A stretch of 64,000 nt of DNA from Phyllobacterium sophorae (GCF_003010965.1 NZ_PGGM01000015.1:116623-180622); one strand, 5' to 3'; counted from the first letter of the stretch, positions 9,180 to 18,635 are shown. Made by a program: numbers and translations. The notes: generated by a model from the letters alone, not told the origin.

Positions 9180-9195
9180 TAGAGTGTGATTTTTT
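9180..9195 (+). promoter_or_regulatory. Second copy of the 16-bp shared element, before virB8
   Basis: Identical to 1459-1474. It lies 44 bases upstream of the virB8 GTG start in the only sizeable gap inside the secretion locus. The gap (9090-9238) also holds two partial copies of GCGTTAGC at 9114-9121 and 9168-9175. Together these point to a separate promoter for virB8-virD4 that is co-regulated with the virB1 block. Confidence 0.5.
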
Positions 9196-9238
9196 ACGCG
9201 ATTGTGGATTCCACTCTACTGCTGTTCGTGCGGGATCT

Positions 9239-9955
9239 GTGGGAAATTCGGGGGTTCGTGTGGCGAGCAATGATTTAGAGGCAATCTATCGGGAAGGCGA
9301 AACGTGGCAGTCGCGCAATGGTCGCCTGAAAGGAATGATCGCCGTCATTCTGCTCGGCGTGGCGATCGCGGGCTGGGCTTTAGCGGGCATCATGGCTTTC
9401 ACCATTTCGCAGATGTTCCCGCTGGTGAAATCGGAAGTGGTGCCGCTCATTGTCGACAAGAACACCGGCTACATGGAGACGGTAACGACCCTTGATCAGG
9501 ACAACGATAAGGTGACGCAACAGCAAGCCGTCCGTGCCTCCTTTGTCGGCAATTATGTCTTGCGACGCGAGACCTATGATCCGCGTTATGTAGCCGATAA
9601 TTACGACATGGTAGGGCTGTGGTCAGATCCGAATGGCGCAGCCTTTAAAGCCTACGAAGAGCTCATGAACCCTTCCAATCCGCGCGGACCTGTCGCCATG
9701 ATCGGGACCGATGGTGAGATCCGGCCGGAAATCCTTTCGGTCAATCCCCTGAACGCAAACACCATGAATGTACGCTTCGAAACCAGGGAACGGGTCAAGG
9801 GCGGCAGTGTTGTCAATCGGTGGTCGGCAACGATCCGTTACAGGCAATTGCAGTTGCCGGCGTCGAATCGCGTGAGATTGTTCAATCCGCTCGGATTTGT
9901 TGTTACCGACTATGTGAAAGTGCCTGAAAGCATGCCGGGTGGGCTTGGTCAATGA
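9239..9955 (+). CDS. virB8: VirB8 bitopic inner-membrane assembly protein
   Basis: VirB8 nucleates the inner-membrane complex and contacts VirB9 and VirB10. The 238-residue product has a short cytosolic N-terminus, one transmembrane helix at about residues 35-60 (the VILLGVAIAGWALAG segment), and a periplasmic NTF2-like domain with the conserved NYVLRRETYDPRY region near residue 105. A GTG at 9239 is used; a second GTG at 9260 is also possible. It overlaps virB9 by four bases (ATGA). Confidence 0.9.
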   Translation: MGNSGVRVASNDLEAIYREGETWQSRNGRLKGMIAVILLGVAIAGWALAGIMAFTISQMFPLVKSEVVPLIVDKNTGYMETVTTLDQDNDKVTQQQAVRASFVGNYVLRRETYDPRYVADNYDMVGLWSDPNGAAFKAYEELMNPSNPRGPVAMIGTDGEIRPEILSVNPLNANTMNVRFETRERVKGGSVVNRWSATIRYRQLQLPASNRVRLFNPLGFVVTDYVKVPESMPGGLGQ

Positions 9956-10791
9956 AACGAGCTGGACTTGCATGTTTTATACTGGCTTTGAAACTATCTA
10001 CGGCATCCGCTGAACTGGTCGCTCAACCCGGGCGCTCCGATCCGCGCGTTCGCAACGTTCCCTATTCAGCCGAACAGGTGGTGGTCGTTACGGGGACATA
10101 TGGCCTGATCACCACGATCCTCTTTGGTGCCGATGAGGAAATTCTGACGGTTACAGCGGGTGACACGATCTCATGGCAGATCGTCGTTGCCGCCAACAGG
10201 AAGGCATTGACCCTGAAACCGATCGAAAAAGATGCGCCGACCAATATGTCGGTCATTACATCGAAACGCACCTACTCCTTTGAGTTGCAGGTCAATACGA
10301 CGAAGTCGAAGCGGGAACAGACCTACAAGGTAAAATTCACCTATCCCGAGGAAGCGGGATTACGTGGCACGGCGGAAATGTGGCGTCAGGCCGAGGAGGC
10401 GACGAAGAGCCCCAACCTGAGGAACATTCGCCGCGACAAGGTGAATTTCGATTACGGTTTCAAGGGCGGCGACGGTGCCAAGCCGACCTGGGTCTTTGAT
10501 GACGGTATCAAGACTTTTATGAAATTCACCGGAGATGTCCCTGCCATTTTTACCGTGGACGGGAAACGGCGGGAAAGCCTGATCAATTACAGGCGTGAAG
10601 GCGATTACATCGTGGTCGACACTGTCTCCCGTCAGTGGACGCTTCGGTATGGAACCGAGACGGAAACCTGCCTGTTCAATTTGCGCACGGCACCGGCTGA
10701 TGTGCCTGCGCCGATTGAGGGCGCTGTCGCGCCACGGCGCATTGGAGCAGGAACGCCCTTTCAATCATCCTCTAATCAAAGTGTCAGGTGA
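9952..10791 (+). CDS. virB9: VirB9 outer-membrane core complex protein
   Basis: The 279-residue protein starts with a signal peptide (cleaved near ASAE) and shows the VirB9 pattern: an N-terminal beta domain beginning DPRVRNVPY, a linker, and a C-terminal domain with the VFDDGIKTFMKF motif near residue 182 and YIVVDTVSRQWTLRYG near residue 223. VirB9 forms the outer-membrane core with VirB7 and VirB10. Start overlaps virB8 and stop overlaps virB10, as expected for a coupled operon. Confidence 0.92.
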   Translation: MKRAGLACFILALKLSTASAELVAQPGRSDPRVRNVPYSAEQVVVVTGTYGLITTILFGADEEILTVTAGDTISWQIVVAANRKALTLKPIEKDAPTNMSVITSKRTYSFELQVNTTKSKREQTYKVKFTYPEEAGLRGTAEMWRQAEEATKSPNLRNIRRDKVNFDYGFKGGDGAKPTWVFDDGIKTFMKFTGDVPAIFTVDGKRRESLINYRREGDYIVVDTVSRQWTLRYGTETETCLFNLRTAPADVPAPIEGAVAPRRIGAGTPFQSSSNQSVR

Positions 10792-12164
10792 TGGGTGGGC
10801 CGATGAGCGATCCAAATTACCAGTCGTTGGAGACCGGCACTGGACCGGGAGTTGCGGTTAGGAAATCGTCCGTTGGTGGCGGCCGGATGTTGGCCCTTGT
10901 CCTTGCGGTGCTCGGATTCGGATTGATTGGCTATTTTCTGTTCATAGACGACGGGGCACAGGTCGAACCGTCGGAGCCCCCGCAAGGGGAGGAATTCGTG
11001 CCGGTTCGCTCACCTCAGCAGCAGGCATTCGTGCCGCCTCCGCCCCCGGAAATTCCCACCGTGACTGTACCGACCGCACCCCCTCCGCCGCCACCGCCGC
11101 CACCGGCAGAACAAGCTCCCGTGCTTGAGGCCGCGCCGGTAGAAGTGCGCGAGCCGGATTGCGAGGAAAACGCCACTGACAAGGCAACACATCCGAAATG
11201 CATCGAGCTCGAACGCCAGCGCAAGTTGCTTGAGCGCATTCGTTCCAACGTCGTGGTCATCGATGCCGGTAATGCCGGTACCAATGCTGCGGCAATGGCC
11301 GGTGGCGGCAACGGGGTTGCTGGGGACGGCAGCGGGATGGAAGGCGAAGACGGAGCAGGTGGCAGTGGGAATGGCAGTGGTGGCGGCCGGGTAGCCGATG
11401 CTGATCGCGCCTTCTTGTCGCAAATGGGCGGCGCCGGTTTTGAAACCTCTGTGGCGAACAAAAATAAACGTCCGGACGCGTGGATCCCGCAAGGGTCGAT
11501 GATCCGCGGAACCCTGGAAACAGCCATCAATTCCGATCTCGCCGGCATGGTGAAGGCAATCGTTCGGCAGGATGTTTATTCGTTCGATGGGCGGCGCATC
11601 CTGATTCCGGCCGGATCCTCGCTTGTCGGCGATTACAAGACAGGCGTCACGCGCGGTCAGGAACGCATTTTCATCGTGTGGACGCGCATGATCCGCGCCG
11701 ATGGTGTGTCGGTGCAACTCGGTTCTTACGGTACGGACGCGTTGGGGCGTTCGGGGTTGACCGGCAAGGTTGATCGAAAATACTGGGAGCGGTTCGGTCC
11801 GCCAGCCCTGTTGACGATGGTTGGCGGCTTCGCACAGTACGTGGCGGCGCTCGGTGACGACAACGGTAATCAAAACGTCACGGTCATCGATTCCTCGACC
11901 GGCAATGTGATTTCGGTTCCCTCCAGCAATAATTCGTCGGGCGAGAATCCAAAGCAGATCGCTGCAGAAACTGTCGCGGCCGGTATCCAGCAAATGGCGG
12001 CCGAAGCGTTCAAGGATAGCAACAGCATCCAGCCGACAATTCACGTCGATCAAGGGGCGGAGATCAACGTGTTTGTTACCCGCGATCTCGATTTTTCCGA
12101 TCTTTACCCGGATCCCGTGCGGCAGGAATTCGAACGGCTGCGGAAGGCACGCATCAGAAAATGA
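10791..12164 (+). CDS. virB10: VirB10 envelope-spanning scaffold (TrbI family)
   Basis: VirB10 spans both membranes and gates the channel. The ATG at 10791 shares a base with the virB9 stop; a GTG three bases earlier and an ATG at 10803 (with a GGGTGGG ahead) are alternatives. The product is about 457 residues: cytosolic start, transmembrane helix at about residues 28-48, a proline-rich rod (about 70-110, including a nine-proline run), a Gly-rich stretch (165-200), and the C-terminal TrbI beta-barrel with IPQGSMIRGTLET, GRRILIPAGSSLVGDY and the last segment INVFVTRDLDFS. It overlaps virB11 by four bases. Confidence 0.93.
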   Translation: MGGPMSDPNYQSLETGTGPGVAVRKSSVGGGRMLALVLAVLGFGLIGYFLFIDDGAQVEPSEPPQGEEFVPVRSPQQQAFVPPPPPEIPTVTVPTAPPPPPPPPPAEQAPVLEAAPVEVREPDCEENATDKATHPKCIELERQRKLLERIRSNVVVIDAGNAGTNAAAMAGGGNGVAGDGSGMEGEDGAGGSGNGSGGGRVADADRAFLSQMGGAGFETSVANKNKRPDAWIPQGSMIRGTLETAINSDLAGMVKAIVRQDVYSFDGRRILIPAGSSLVGDYKTGVTRGQERIFIVWTRMIRADGVSVQLGSYGTDALGRSGLTGKVDRKYWERFGPPALLTMVGGFAQYVAALGDDNGNQNVTVIDSSTGNVISVPSSNNSSGENPKQIAAETVAAGIQQMAAEAFKDSNSIQPTIHVDQGAEINVFVTRDLDFSDLYPDPVRQEFERLRKARIRK

Positions 12165-13198
12165 ATGCCAATCTTAACAATCCGGCACGGTATTTTCTGG
12201 AAGAAGCCCTGGCGCCCATTCGAGAATTCCTGGAGGACGGCAAAGTCGTGGAAATCTCGTGCCAGAAACCGAACGAAGTCTGGATCGAACGATCGGGAAC
12301 GCTCGAGATGGAAAAACACACTGTCGAAGGCTTGGACAGCGCGGCGATCGCGCTGATGGCGGAGCGCACGGCCGCGCATTCAAGCCAGGTGGTGAATGAG
12401 GAAAACCCGCTTTTGTCGGCCACATTGCCGGACGGCGAGCGCATTCAATATGTCCTTAATCCGACGTCCGTAACCGGCCATTGTTTTTCCATCCGCAAGC
12501 AGGTGCTTCGGCGCATGACTCTCGAGGATTACGGCGCTGCCGGCGCCTTCAAGCGGACACGCGTTGCCGGCGACGATTTCATTGACGAGGTCGATATCGA
12601 GTTGTCGCGCTTGCTACAGGCGGGCGAAATCCGTCAGTTCCTTGAAATCGCAGCACGCAGTCATAGAAGCATGATTGTCAGTGGGGGCACGTCCACCGGT
12701 AAAACCACATTCCTCAATGCCATGTTGACGGCGATCCCGAGCAACGAACGGTTCGTCATGATGCAGGATGCGCCCGAACTTGAACCAATGCAGGAAAATG
12801 TTGTGTCCCTGACCGCATCGAAAGGGGACCAGGGGCGCGCCAAGGTCAGCATGACTTCGCTGCTTGCGGCTGCATTGCGTCTGCGCCCGGACCGGATTTT
12901 CATGGGCGAGCTCAGAGGCGAGGAAGCTTTTGACTTCCTCAATGCCATCAACACCGGTCATCCGGGATCGATGACAACGATCCACGCCAACTCGCCGCGC
13001 CATGCCTTTGACCGGCTTTCGACACTGGTGCTGAATAGCGGTGTCCGCATGGATCGGGCTGACATCATCAGTTACATCAAGTCCATCGTCCCAATCGTGG
13101 TGCAGCTGAAAAAAGGCGATGAACATGGCGGTCGGGGCCTGAGTGAAATCTTTTTCGCCGATGAGGTTGATCAAAATGGAAAGCGCAAACACCGTTAA
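12161..13198 (+). CDS. virB11: VirB11 secretion ATPase
   Basis: VirB11 is a hexameric traffic ATPase at the cytosolic face of the channel. The 345-residue protein shows the Walker A motif GGTSTGKTT near residue 174, an Asp box (VMMQDAPEL), a Walker B-like segment LRPDRIFMGELRGEEA near residue 245, and the His box GHPGSMTTIHANS near 265. Length and motifs are complete. The start overlaps the virB10 stop and the 3' end overlaps the most likely virD4 start by 23 bases. Confidence 0.94.
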   Translation: MNANLNNPARYFLEEALAPIREFLEDGKVVEISCQKPNEVWIERSGTLEMEKHTVEGLDSAAIALMAERTAAHSSQVVNEENPLLSATLPDGERIQYVLNPTSVTGHCFSIRKQVLRRMTLEDYGAAGAFKRTRVAGDDFIDEVDIELSRLLQAGEIRQFLEIAARSHRSMIVSGGTSTGKTTFLNAMLTAIPSNERFVMMQDAPELEPMQENVVSLTASKGDQGRAKVSMTSLLAAALRLRPDRIFMGELRGEEAFDFLNAINTGHPGSMTTIHANSPRHAFDRLSTLVLNSGVRMDRADIISYIKSIVPIVVQLKKGDEHGGRGLSEIFFADEVDQNGKRKHR

Positions 13199-15860
13199 GC
13201 GAGACGGTCGCATGTCGACTGCTATGCTGAGCTTTCGGCAGCGGTTTTTCACGGAGCTTGATTTACCGGCACGATGGGGCCGCATCCGGCGGCAATCCTG
13301 GCTGACATTTCCATTTGCCTTGCTGACCGCCTTCGCCGTGTGGTTGGTCTTATTCCTTTTCCTCTATGACATATACGTCACCTCATTCGGCACAGGGTCC
13401 TATTTTGATTACGCGCTGGTAGCTCCCTTTGCAGACGTGGTGAAATCCACCTGGGGGCTGATTGGACGGCGCGATACCGCCGGGATTTTCATCCTCGCCC
13501 TGGTGCTCGCTGCCCCGCTCATGTTCACCGTCCTGGTATTGTGGATGCTCAAGGGCGGCCGGGCCTTCTCGCGTCACATCCTGTACCTGCTGCATATCCG
13601 ATCGACCCGCCGACTGGTGGGTATCGTCATCATGGGTCAGTTTCTTAGCGTCTCAGCCGTCGTGGTCTATTCCGTCGTCTTTTACGTGGTGGCGACCGAA
13701 TTTGAAAAGCGAACGGATCTTGCAAAACTCTATTTCGAAAAGCCACTTGCAATGGCAACGACCCCGTTCGGGTTGATCGATCCGTCCGGCGCTGTGGTCA
13801 AGGCTCCAGGCAAGATCCGGCGTGCCGGCGTTCTGGCATTTCTGGCCGCAATTGCCGGCATCGGGTTTCCTGTGGGCCTGGCAATCCAGAAGCGCGGCCG
13901 GATGGTTTATGGTGGGGCGCGACTGGGCACATTGACGGATGCAGCCGATTTCGGGCTGCGCAAAAAGCGCGGCGTGGTTCTCGGAACCAGGCAGGGTTTG
14001 TTGCTGGTCGATGACAGTGACAAGCATGTGCTGGTGATCGGCTCGCCAGGTCAAGGCAAGTCACGTAGCCTTGTTATACCATCCATGATGCGGTTTGGCG
14101 GATCGATGTTCGTCCTCGACTTCGGCGGCGAGCTTTTCAAGGACATGGCCGGGTGGCTTTCGGCGGATGGTTATAGTGTCCATGTGATTGCGCCGGGCAA
14201 AAACGAAACCGATGGCTTTAATCCGTTTGACTTTATCAGCTCGGATCCCATTCAACGCATAACGGATCTGCAGAAGCTCTCCTTGATGATCATGCCGGAG
14301 CGGGTTCGCTCGGATGCTTCGGATTTTTGGGAGGAAAGCGCCCGAATTCTGCTGACCGCATTGATGGCGTTCATCATCGAATGTCCTGACACGCGCAAGA
14401 CACTGGGCGAATTGCAACGGATCCTCGGCTCGATGCCGGACGAGCGCGAGGCGATCACCCAGCTGATGGAAAAATACGAACATACGCTGAGCGATGCGAC
14501 GCGCATGCAGCTCGACAAATTCCGCGGCCGTCATGATAAGCTGGGCGAGGGCATTGCGGCCGAGATTGGCGCCAAGATCGACGTTCTCCAGAACAGAAAC
14601 CTCGAGGCAATGCTGTCGGCGACAACGATACCGCTGAAGGATATCCGCAATCGCAAGATGGCAATCTTCCTCGATGTCGACCTTCAGTCTGTGCGTATTT
14701 TTGAGCGGTTCATTTCTCTGCTCATTGAAACCACGATGGACATTTTTATCAAGCAAGGACCATTGCGCGACAACCAGCATGATGTGATGGTTATGCTTGA
14801 TGAATTTGGCAATGCCGGCCGGTTGGACACGATCCTGACGCAGGCGCCGCTGATGCGAAAATACGGCATCCGATTTGTCTCGATCTTGCAGGACAGTGCG
14901 CAGCTCGAACGCCTGTATGAGAAAACCGGCCGCGAGATCATAGCCGGATCATCGACGATCAAGCTCTACATGAATTTTCAGAACCCGCGGGACGCCCAAT
15001 ACATTTCTTCCATCGCCGGCAAGACCACGGAATGGCTGCCAACCTCATCTTACACATACCGGCATGGCCGCCGCGATCGACAGGCTTCGATGATGCCGGT
15101 GCAAAAGGATCTCCTCTCGGTTTCCGATCTGATGATGCTGAAACCGGAGGAATCGATCCTGCATGTTGCCGGGGCGCCGATATTCAAGGTGCTTAAGGTC
15201 GAAGGCAGTGACGACCTGCGCTTCGGTGCTTACACGAAGTGCAAGAACCCGCCTCGGCCGAAAATGGAAATCATCGAAACTGATGGCATCGATGAGGGCG
15301 CAAGGTTCAACAAGGACGGATCAACTATATATGTTTCCACGCTGGATGGTCTGCGACAACGTCTTGGACTTAATCCCTTGCGGGAAGCCGGTGTCGATTT
15401 AGCGGCGGCACTAATAGGCGATGGTGAAGGCCGGGATCGCAAAGACAATCAGCCCGACAAAGAAATGAAAACCGATCTCGTTGATATGAAGGCGCTGCGA
15501 GGAGAGGCTTGGGAGGGAGTTCGCGAAAAGACCCTGAATGAGAAATATTTCGAGCGCGCCGAGAATGTTGTCGTGGTCGACAACACTATGGTGGGTTCGC
15601 CCATCATTACCGCAGAAGAACTCCGTGAGGGGTTCGGGATCGGCAACCATGATCATTGGGAATTGCCGGATGGTCTTCTGGATGGCACGATCCAAACCGA
15701 CAATGCAGACCCCCTCGAAATCAATGCCGGAATCATGGCCCTTGTCAACGCTGCCAGGCAATCCATCAAAACAGAGCCGAAAGAAGCCTTCGAAGAACTC
15801 GAGATGGCAGTTTCCGATCCATTGCAGGAGGAAGACTGGCCAAGGCAGAAAAGCGAGTGA
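13176..15860 (+). CDS. virD4: VirD4 type IV coupling protein (TraG family)
   Basis: The coupling protein selects substrates and hands them to the channel. With the ATG at 13176 it is 894 residues; an ATG at 13212, after the virB11 stop, is an alternative. Transmembrane segments occur at about residues 35-60, 95-122, 150-175 and 205-225. Walker A is GSPGQGKS near residue 289 and Walker B lies in VMVMLDEFGN near residue 536. The C-terminal 150 residues are acidic and extend beyond the usual core (VirD4 of Agrobacterium is about 650 residues), a likely substrate or partner domain. An eroded copy of this 3' end lies inverted at 20145-20560. Confidence 0.92.
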   Translation: MESANTVKRDGRMSTAMLSFRQRFFTELDLPARWGRIRRQSWLTFPFALLTAFAVWLVLFLFLYDIYVTSFGTGSYFDYALVAPFADVVKSTWGLIGRRDTAGIFILALVLAAPLMFTVLVLWMLKGGRAFSRHILYLLHIRSTRRLVGIVIMGQFLSVSAVVVYSVVFYVVATEFEKRTDLAKLYFEKPLAMATTPFGLIDPSGAVVKAPGKIRRAGVLAFLAAIAGIGFPVGLAIQKRGRMVYGGARLGTLTDAADFGLRKKRGVVLGTRQGLLLVDDSDKHVLVIGSPGQGKSRSLVIPSMMRFGGSMFVLDFGGELFKDMAGWLSADGYSVHVIAPGKNETDGFNPFDFISSDPIQRITDLQKLSLMIMPERVRSDASDFWEESARILLTALMAFIIECPDTRKTLGELQRILGSMPDEREAITQLMEKYEHTLSDATRMQLDKFRGRHDKLGEGIAAEIGAKIDVLQNRNLEAMLSATTIPLKDIRNRKMAIFLDVDLQSVRIFERFISLLIETTMDIFIKQGPLRDNQHDVMVMLDEFGNAGRLDTILTQAPLMRKYGIRFVSILQDSAQLERLYEKTGREIIAGSSTIKLYMNFQNPRDAQYISSIAGKTTEWLPTSSYTYRHGRRDRQASMMPVQKDLLSVSDLMMLKPEESILHVAGAPIFKVLKVEGSDDLRFGAYTKCKNPPRPKMEIIETDGIDEGARFNKDGSTIYVSTLDGLRQRLGLNPLREAGVDLAAALIGDGEGRDRKDNQPDKEMKTDLVDMKALRGEAWEGVREKTLNEKYFERAENVVVVDNTMVGSPIITAEELREGFGIGNHDHWELPDGLLDGTIQTDNADPLEINAGIMALVNAARQSIKTEPKEAFEELEMAVSDPLQEEDWPRQKSE

Positions 15861-16188
15861 CATCCGCCTCGGCCACACCTGAATTTCGTACAAGTCCTTA
15901 TGCGTGGCGCCGCTTGTCATCCCGCAGACACGAAATTCAATTCCGCGATCAGAAAGCACGAATACAGCGCCCTTGCGCTTGGTCGCTATTGCCGGTTTTG
16001 ATGTCGGTATCAATTCGAGCTGCTTGGGTAGAGTCCTCCCCTCCGCTCATTGAAGCCGGTTCCCGCGCCTCCGACGTAGGCCTGATCTCCCATCCGCAAC
16101 GGGACTTGGCTTTGGCCAACATCCGAGAGCGCCGCCGTTCTATAGATAACCTAATTGGAAGAGTCCGCCCGTGAGGACGACAATCGGC
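15861..16188 (+). other. Gene-free stretch after virD4
   Basis: No convincing gene or terminator was found. The first 25 bases after the virD4 stop are also present in the eroded virD4 copy at 20145-20170, so they belong to the ancestral locus. Confidence 0.4.
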
Positions 16189-16389
16189 TTACGCCACCCC
16201 TGATGAGCCTGTTTTTTCGAGCTTCAAAAACAGATCAAACCAAAACCGATACTCGGGTGGTTTTCGACCATCATCCGCCGCAAACGCACAATAGGCTACC
16301 GACGTCAGCGGATCTTTGCGATACTTGTCGATCGCCGCATTGATTGCCTCCTCCTCGGTGAAAACTTCCCAGCCTTCAATTACTGTCAT
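16189..16389 (-). CDS. Small hypothetical protein
   Basis: A 66-residue frame with amino-acid use like a real protein: acidic N-terminal half with an EEEAINAAIDKYRK helix and an aromatic FWFDLFLKLEK helix at the C-terminus. The ribosome site before the ATG is weak (GTGAG). It lies on the strand opposite to the secretion genes, at the edge of the mosaic region. No family is recognised. Confidence 0.45.
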   Translation of the reverse strand: MTVIEGWEVFTEEEAINAAIDKYRKDPLTSVAYCAFAADDGRKPPEYRFWFDLFLKLEKTGSSGVA

Positions 16390-16607
16390 GATTTCTCACG
16401 TGGCCTGCTCCCAACTATTTCCGACAGGACTAAGGGGTCAAGAAGTAGCGATGACAAGTCCTCTCTCTGCCGTCGGCTGCCAGACATTTCTAACGCTTTG
16501 GCCCTACGGCGCAAACTGTACTTGCGGCGAGAAGGTTCCATGCGACCTTAATAAGGCTGTAAACCCCGACAGCCGAGCCCCGGCGTAGCTCCATCTTAGG
16601 CTGGTCG

Positions 16608-16811
16608 CTAAGCCAGCTTGAAGTGCGGATCGTTCCAAGGCGACCCGGCAGGTTCCGCCTTTTCCGCCATGTGTGCTTCGATGGCGCTGATCGATCCCTG
16701 TATTGCACTGAGTGCAACAAGCGATTTGTCATTCTCTCCGCTCTTTAACATCGCGGTTATTGCGATAGACCGTCTGACCTTAAGCCTGGCTAGGAGCTCG
16801 CTTTTGTCCAT
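16608..16811 (-). CDS. Small hypothetical protein, probably helical
   Basis: The 67-residue product begins MDKSELLARLK, is rich in Ala, Ser, Lys and Glu, and is probably two helices. The ATG at 16811 is preferred over one at 16823 because GGAGAAAG lies just upstream of it. The composition is coding-like and unlike the opposite strand. No family is recognised; the protein could be a small regulator. Confidence 0.5.
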   Translation of the reverse strand: MDKSELLARLKVRRSIAITAMLKSGENDKSLVALSAIQGSISAIEAHMAEKAEPAGSPWNDPHFKLA

Positions 16812-17038
16812 TTCTTTCTCCATTGGGTTTTTTCACGCGGCAAGCGGGTCATTCTCAGGATGCGGCTCAAAAACATATGTGTCCCCGTAAGCACCACGAA
16901 AACACGCGCGATGGCAAGCTCACTCGCGGTTCGCCCTGCTTTTTGCAGGCTCTTCGTGGAGCTCAACCTGATGATATGCGTCGGCACATCGCCAATCTTC
17001 ACCATCATTGAATTGAAGCTCGTGTCTTGCCTTCCGCC

Positions 17039-17623
17039 TCATCGTGACGCTGCAGGAGAGCGGTACAGAATGACGCGCCCCGTTGGAAAGATCTGGGAAA
17101 GATAGTCGAAATCCCGGATGTTTCCGGTAAGCACACTCGCACCCAATTGCCGCGCCTGCAGGAAAATCAGAGCATCATTGACAAACCGGCGCTCGTGACC
17201 CTCACCCTTTGGCACGTTGCTCAAGCGAAAGAGCAACCCGGCGAGGACGCCGGCGTGCCCCCAGGTAGCTGAGTCCGGGGCATGAAGCCTGTGCTCCGGT
17301 ATGTCCTCTACCGTCGCCTGGACTGTTTCCAGGACCGACTTCGTTGAAGCATGTTTCGGATCCAGGCGGCCAAAGGCGTGGGTCAGCTCAGAGAGACACA
17401 CAGCCGAATGGTGGCATAGCCGATACGTTAGAAGCGCATCCACTTGCGCCGGCGATCGCCCCTGCAGCACATCCAGATAGACGCTGGTGTCCAGAAACAA
17501 TGGACCACCAATGGTTGGCTCGTCATCTACCCAAGGCAAATCATCATCGGCCCGACGCTCGAGCGTTCCCCAGCGTTTCTGGGGCTTCAGTGATCGGAGG
17601 GTCTCGAAGAGATCAAACCCCAA
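17039..17623 (-). CDS. PIN-domain toxin of a VapBC-like pair
   Basis: The frame encodes a PIN-type ribonuclease: the acidic residues in FLDTSVYLDVL (near residue 45), CLSELTHAF, and the C-terminal NDALIFLQARQLG and GNIRDFD segments form the expected metal-binding set. A TTG at 17623 that overlaps the antitoxin stop is the most plausible start, giving 194 residues; the frame is open further upstream inside the antitoxin. Such enzymes cut RNA to stop translation. It follows a ribbon-helix-helix-type antitoxin, which fits a type II module that could stabilise a plasmid. The exact start is uncertain. Confidence 0.72.
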   Translation of the reverse strand: MGFDLFETLRSLKPQKRWGTLERRADDDLPWVDDEPTIGGPLFLDTSVYLDVLQGRSPAQVDALLTYRLCHHSAVCLSELTHAFGRLDPKHASTKSVLETVQATVEDIPEHRLHAPDSATWGHAGVLAGLLFRLSNVPKGEGHERRFVNDALIFLQARQLGASVLTGNIRDFDYLSQIFPTGRVILYRSPAASR

Positions 17624-17909
17624 GATCGATGTCCGTTGGAATGCTGCCTTTCCGGCCGACGAGGCGGGCGCCAAAATCGTCCTCCAGTGCCAACCGCGAC
17701 AGGGCCAGTTCCAACAGCTCGGTGTCGGAAGTGACGTGAGCTCGCTTCTTCGCGGCTTCGACCAACTCCGATGGCACACGCCCCGACAAACGGGTATTTT
17801 TCGTGGTGCCGAGAAGGCCAACCGCCCGCGCTTGCTCAAGCACCAGCTTGTTGCGGGTCAACGCAACCTTTGCCTCGCTTTCTGCAGCGGAACGGATTTG
17901 GGCACCCAT
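17613..17909 (-). CDS. Antitoxin paired with the PIN toxin
   Basis: The ATG at 17909 is preceded by a perfect AGGAGG, so this start is preferred over the one at 17936. The 98-residue product has a segment NTRLSGRVPSELVEAAKKRA that resembles a ribbon-helix-helix DNA-binding unit, followed by helix-rich toxin-binding sequence. It overlaps the toxin frame by about 11 bases, so toxin synthesis is coupled. The complex probably represses its own promoter, which should lie in 17910-17960. Confidence 0.7.
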   Translation of the reverse strand: MGAQIRSAAESEAKVALTRNKLVLEQARAVGLLGTTKNTRLSGRVPSELVEAAKKRAHVTSDTELLELALSRLALEDDFGARLVGRKGSIPTDIDLGV

Positions 17910-18035
17910 GATAGCCTCCTGTGTTGAACATAACATAGATACCGTTCAACATGAAAGCAAGGCGCATCTTTAGGCTGGCAGCTGGCTTTTTCTTGTATGA
18001 GGGGCAATTTCGGGGCCTGGCCCACGCGTTGGCGT

Positions 18036-18635
18036 CTAGCCCAGGCGAATGCTCCGGACTTCCGGGCCCTTCTTGCCCTGCCCGCATTCGACTAAAACCT
18101 TCTGTCCCTCCACCAACACGCTGAGCCCTGAGCGGGTCAGCGCTGTGGCATGGACGAATACGTCCTTCTCACCGTTATCGGGAGCAATGAAGCCGAAGCC
18201 CTTTTCGGGATTGTACCATTTAACCGTGCCCGCGCTCTCCAGCTGGTCACCTGTCTCGGCAGGGGATTCTCCCGCGCGGTGCGTATGTGCCGGAGTTTTA
18301 GCGATCTGGTGGTCGATTTCCAGAACTTGCACGACCTGATGGCCTCGTGGACTTTCTTCGACCGTGACCTTGAGACGCGTCTCCTCGGAAACACCGCGGC
18401 TTCCGGCTGCCTCCAACTGTCGGACGTGCAGATAGGCCTCCGTGCCATCCGAGAGTTTGACGAAGCCAAAACCCTTGCTGGCGTTGAACCAGATCACCTC
18501 CGCGTCGACAGGGTCTGCGGTCCTAGTCGACGGGCGCTGAAAATAGCTTGGTTCGGACGTCCGTTCCAAAAAGGAAATGAGGTTATCGTCATGCCGATGC
18601 CGGCGTGGCTCGCGATGGTCTCGATATTTGCCCAT
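18036..18635 (-). CDS. Double cold-shock-domain protein
   Basis: The protein binds single-stranded nucleic acid and probably melts RNA structure under cold or stress. It has two cold-shock domains: the first at about residues 44-105 (VIWFNASKGFGFVKL, with AYLHV) and the second at about 134-198 (TVKWYNPEKGFGFIAP, with DVFVHATAL). The first lacks one aromatic of the usual RNP motif. The ATG at 18635 yields MGKYRDHREPRRHRHDD, the usual start of rhizobial relatives; an ATG at 18662 is less likely. Length about 199 residues fits the family. Confidence 0.88.
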   Translation of the reverse strand: MGKYRDHREPRRHRHDDNLISFLERTSEPSYFQRPSTRTADPVDAEVIWFNASKGFGFVKLSDGTEAYLHVRQLEAAGSRGVSEETRLKVTVEESPRGHQVVQVLEIDHQIAKTPAHTHRAGESPAETGDQLESAGTVKWYNPEKGFGFIAPDNGEKDVFVHATALTRSGLSVLVEGQKVLVECGQGKKGPEVRSIRLG

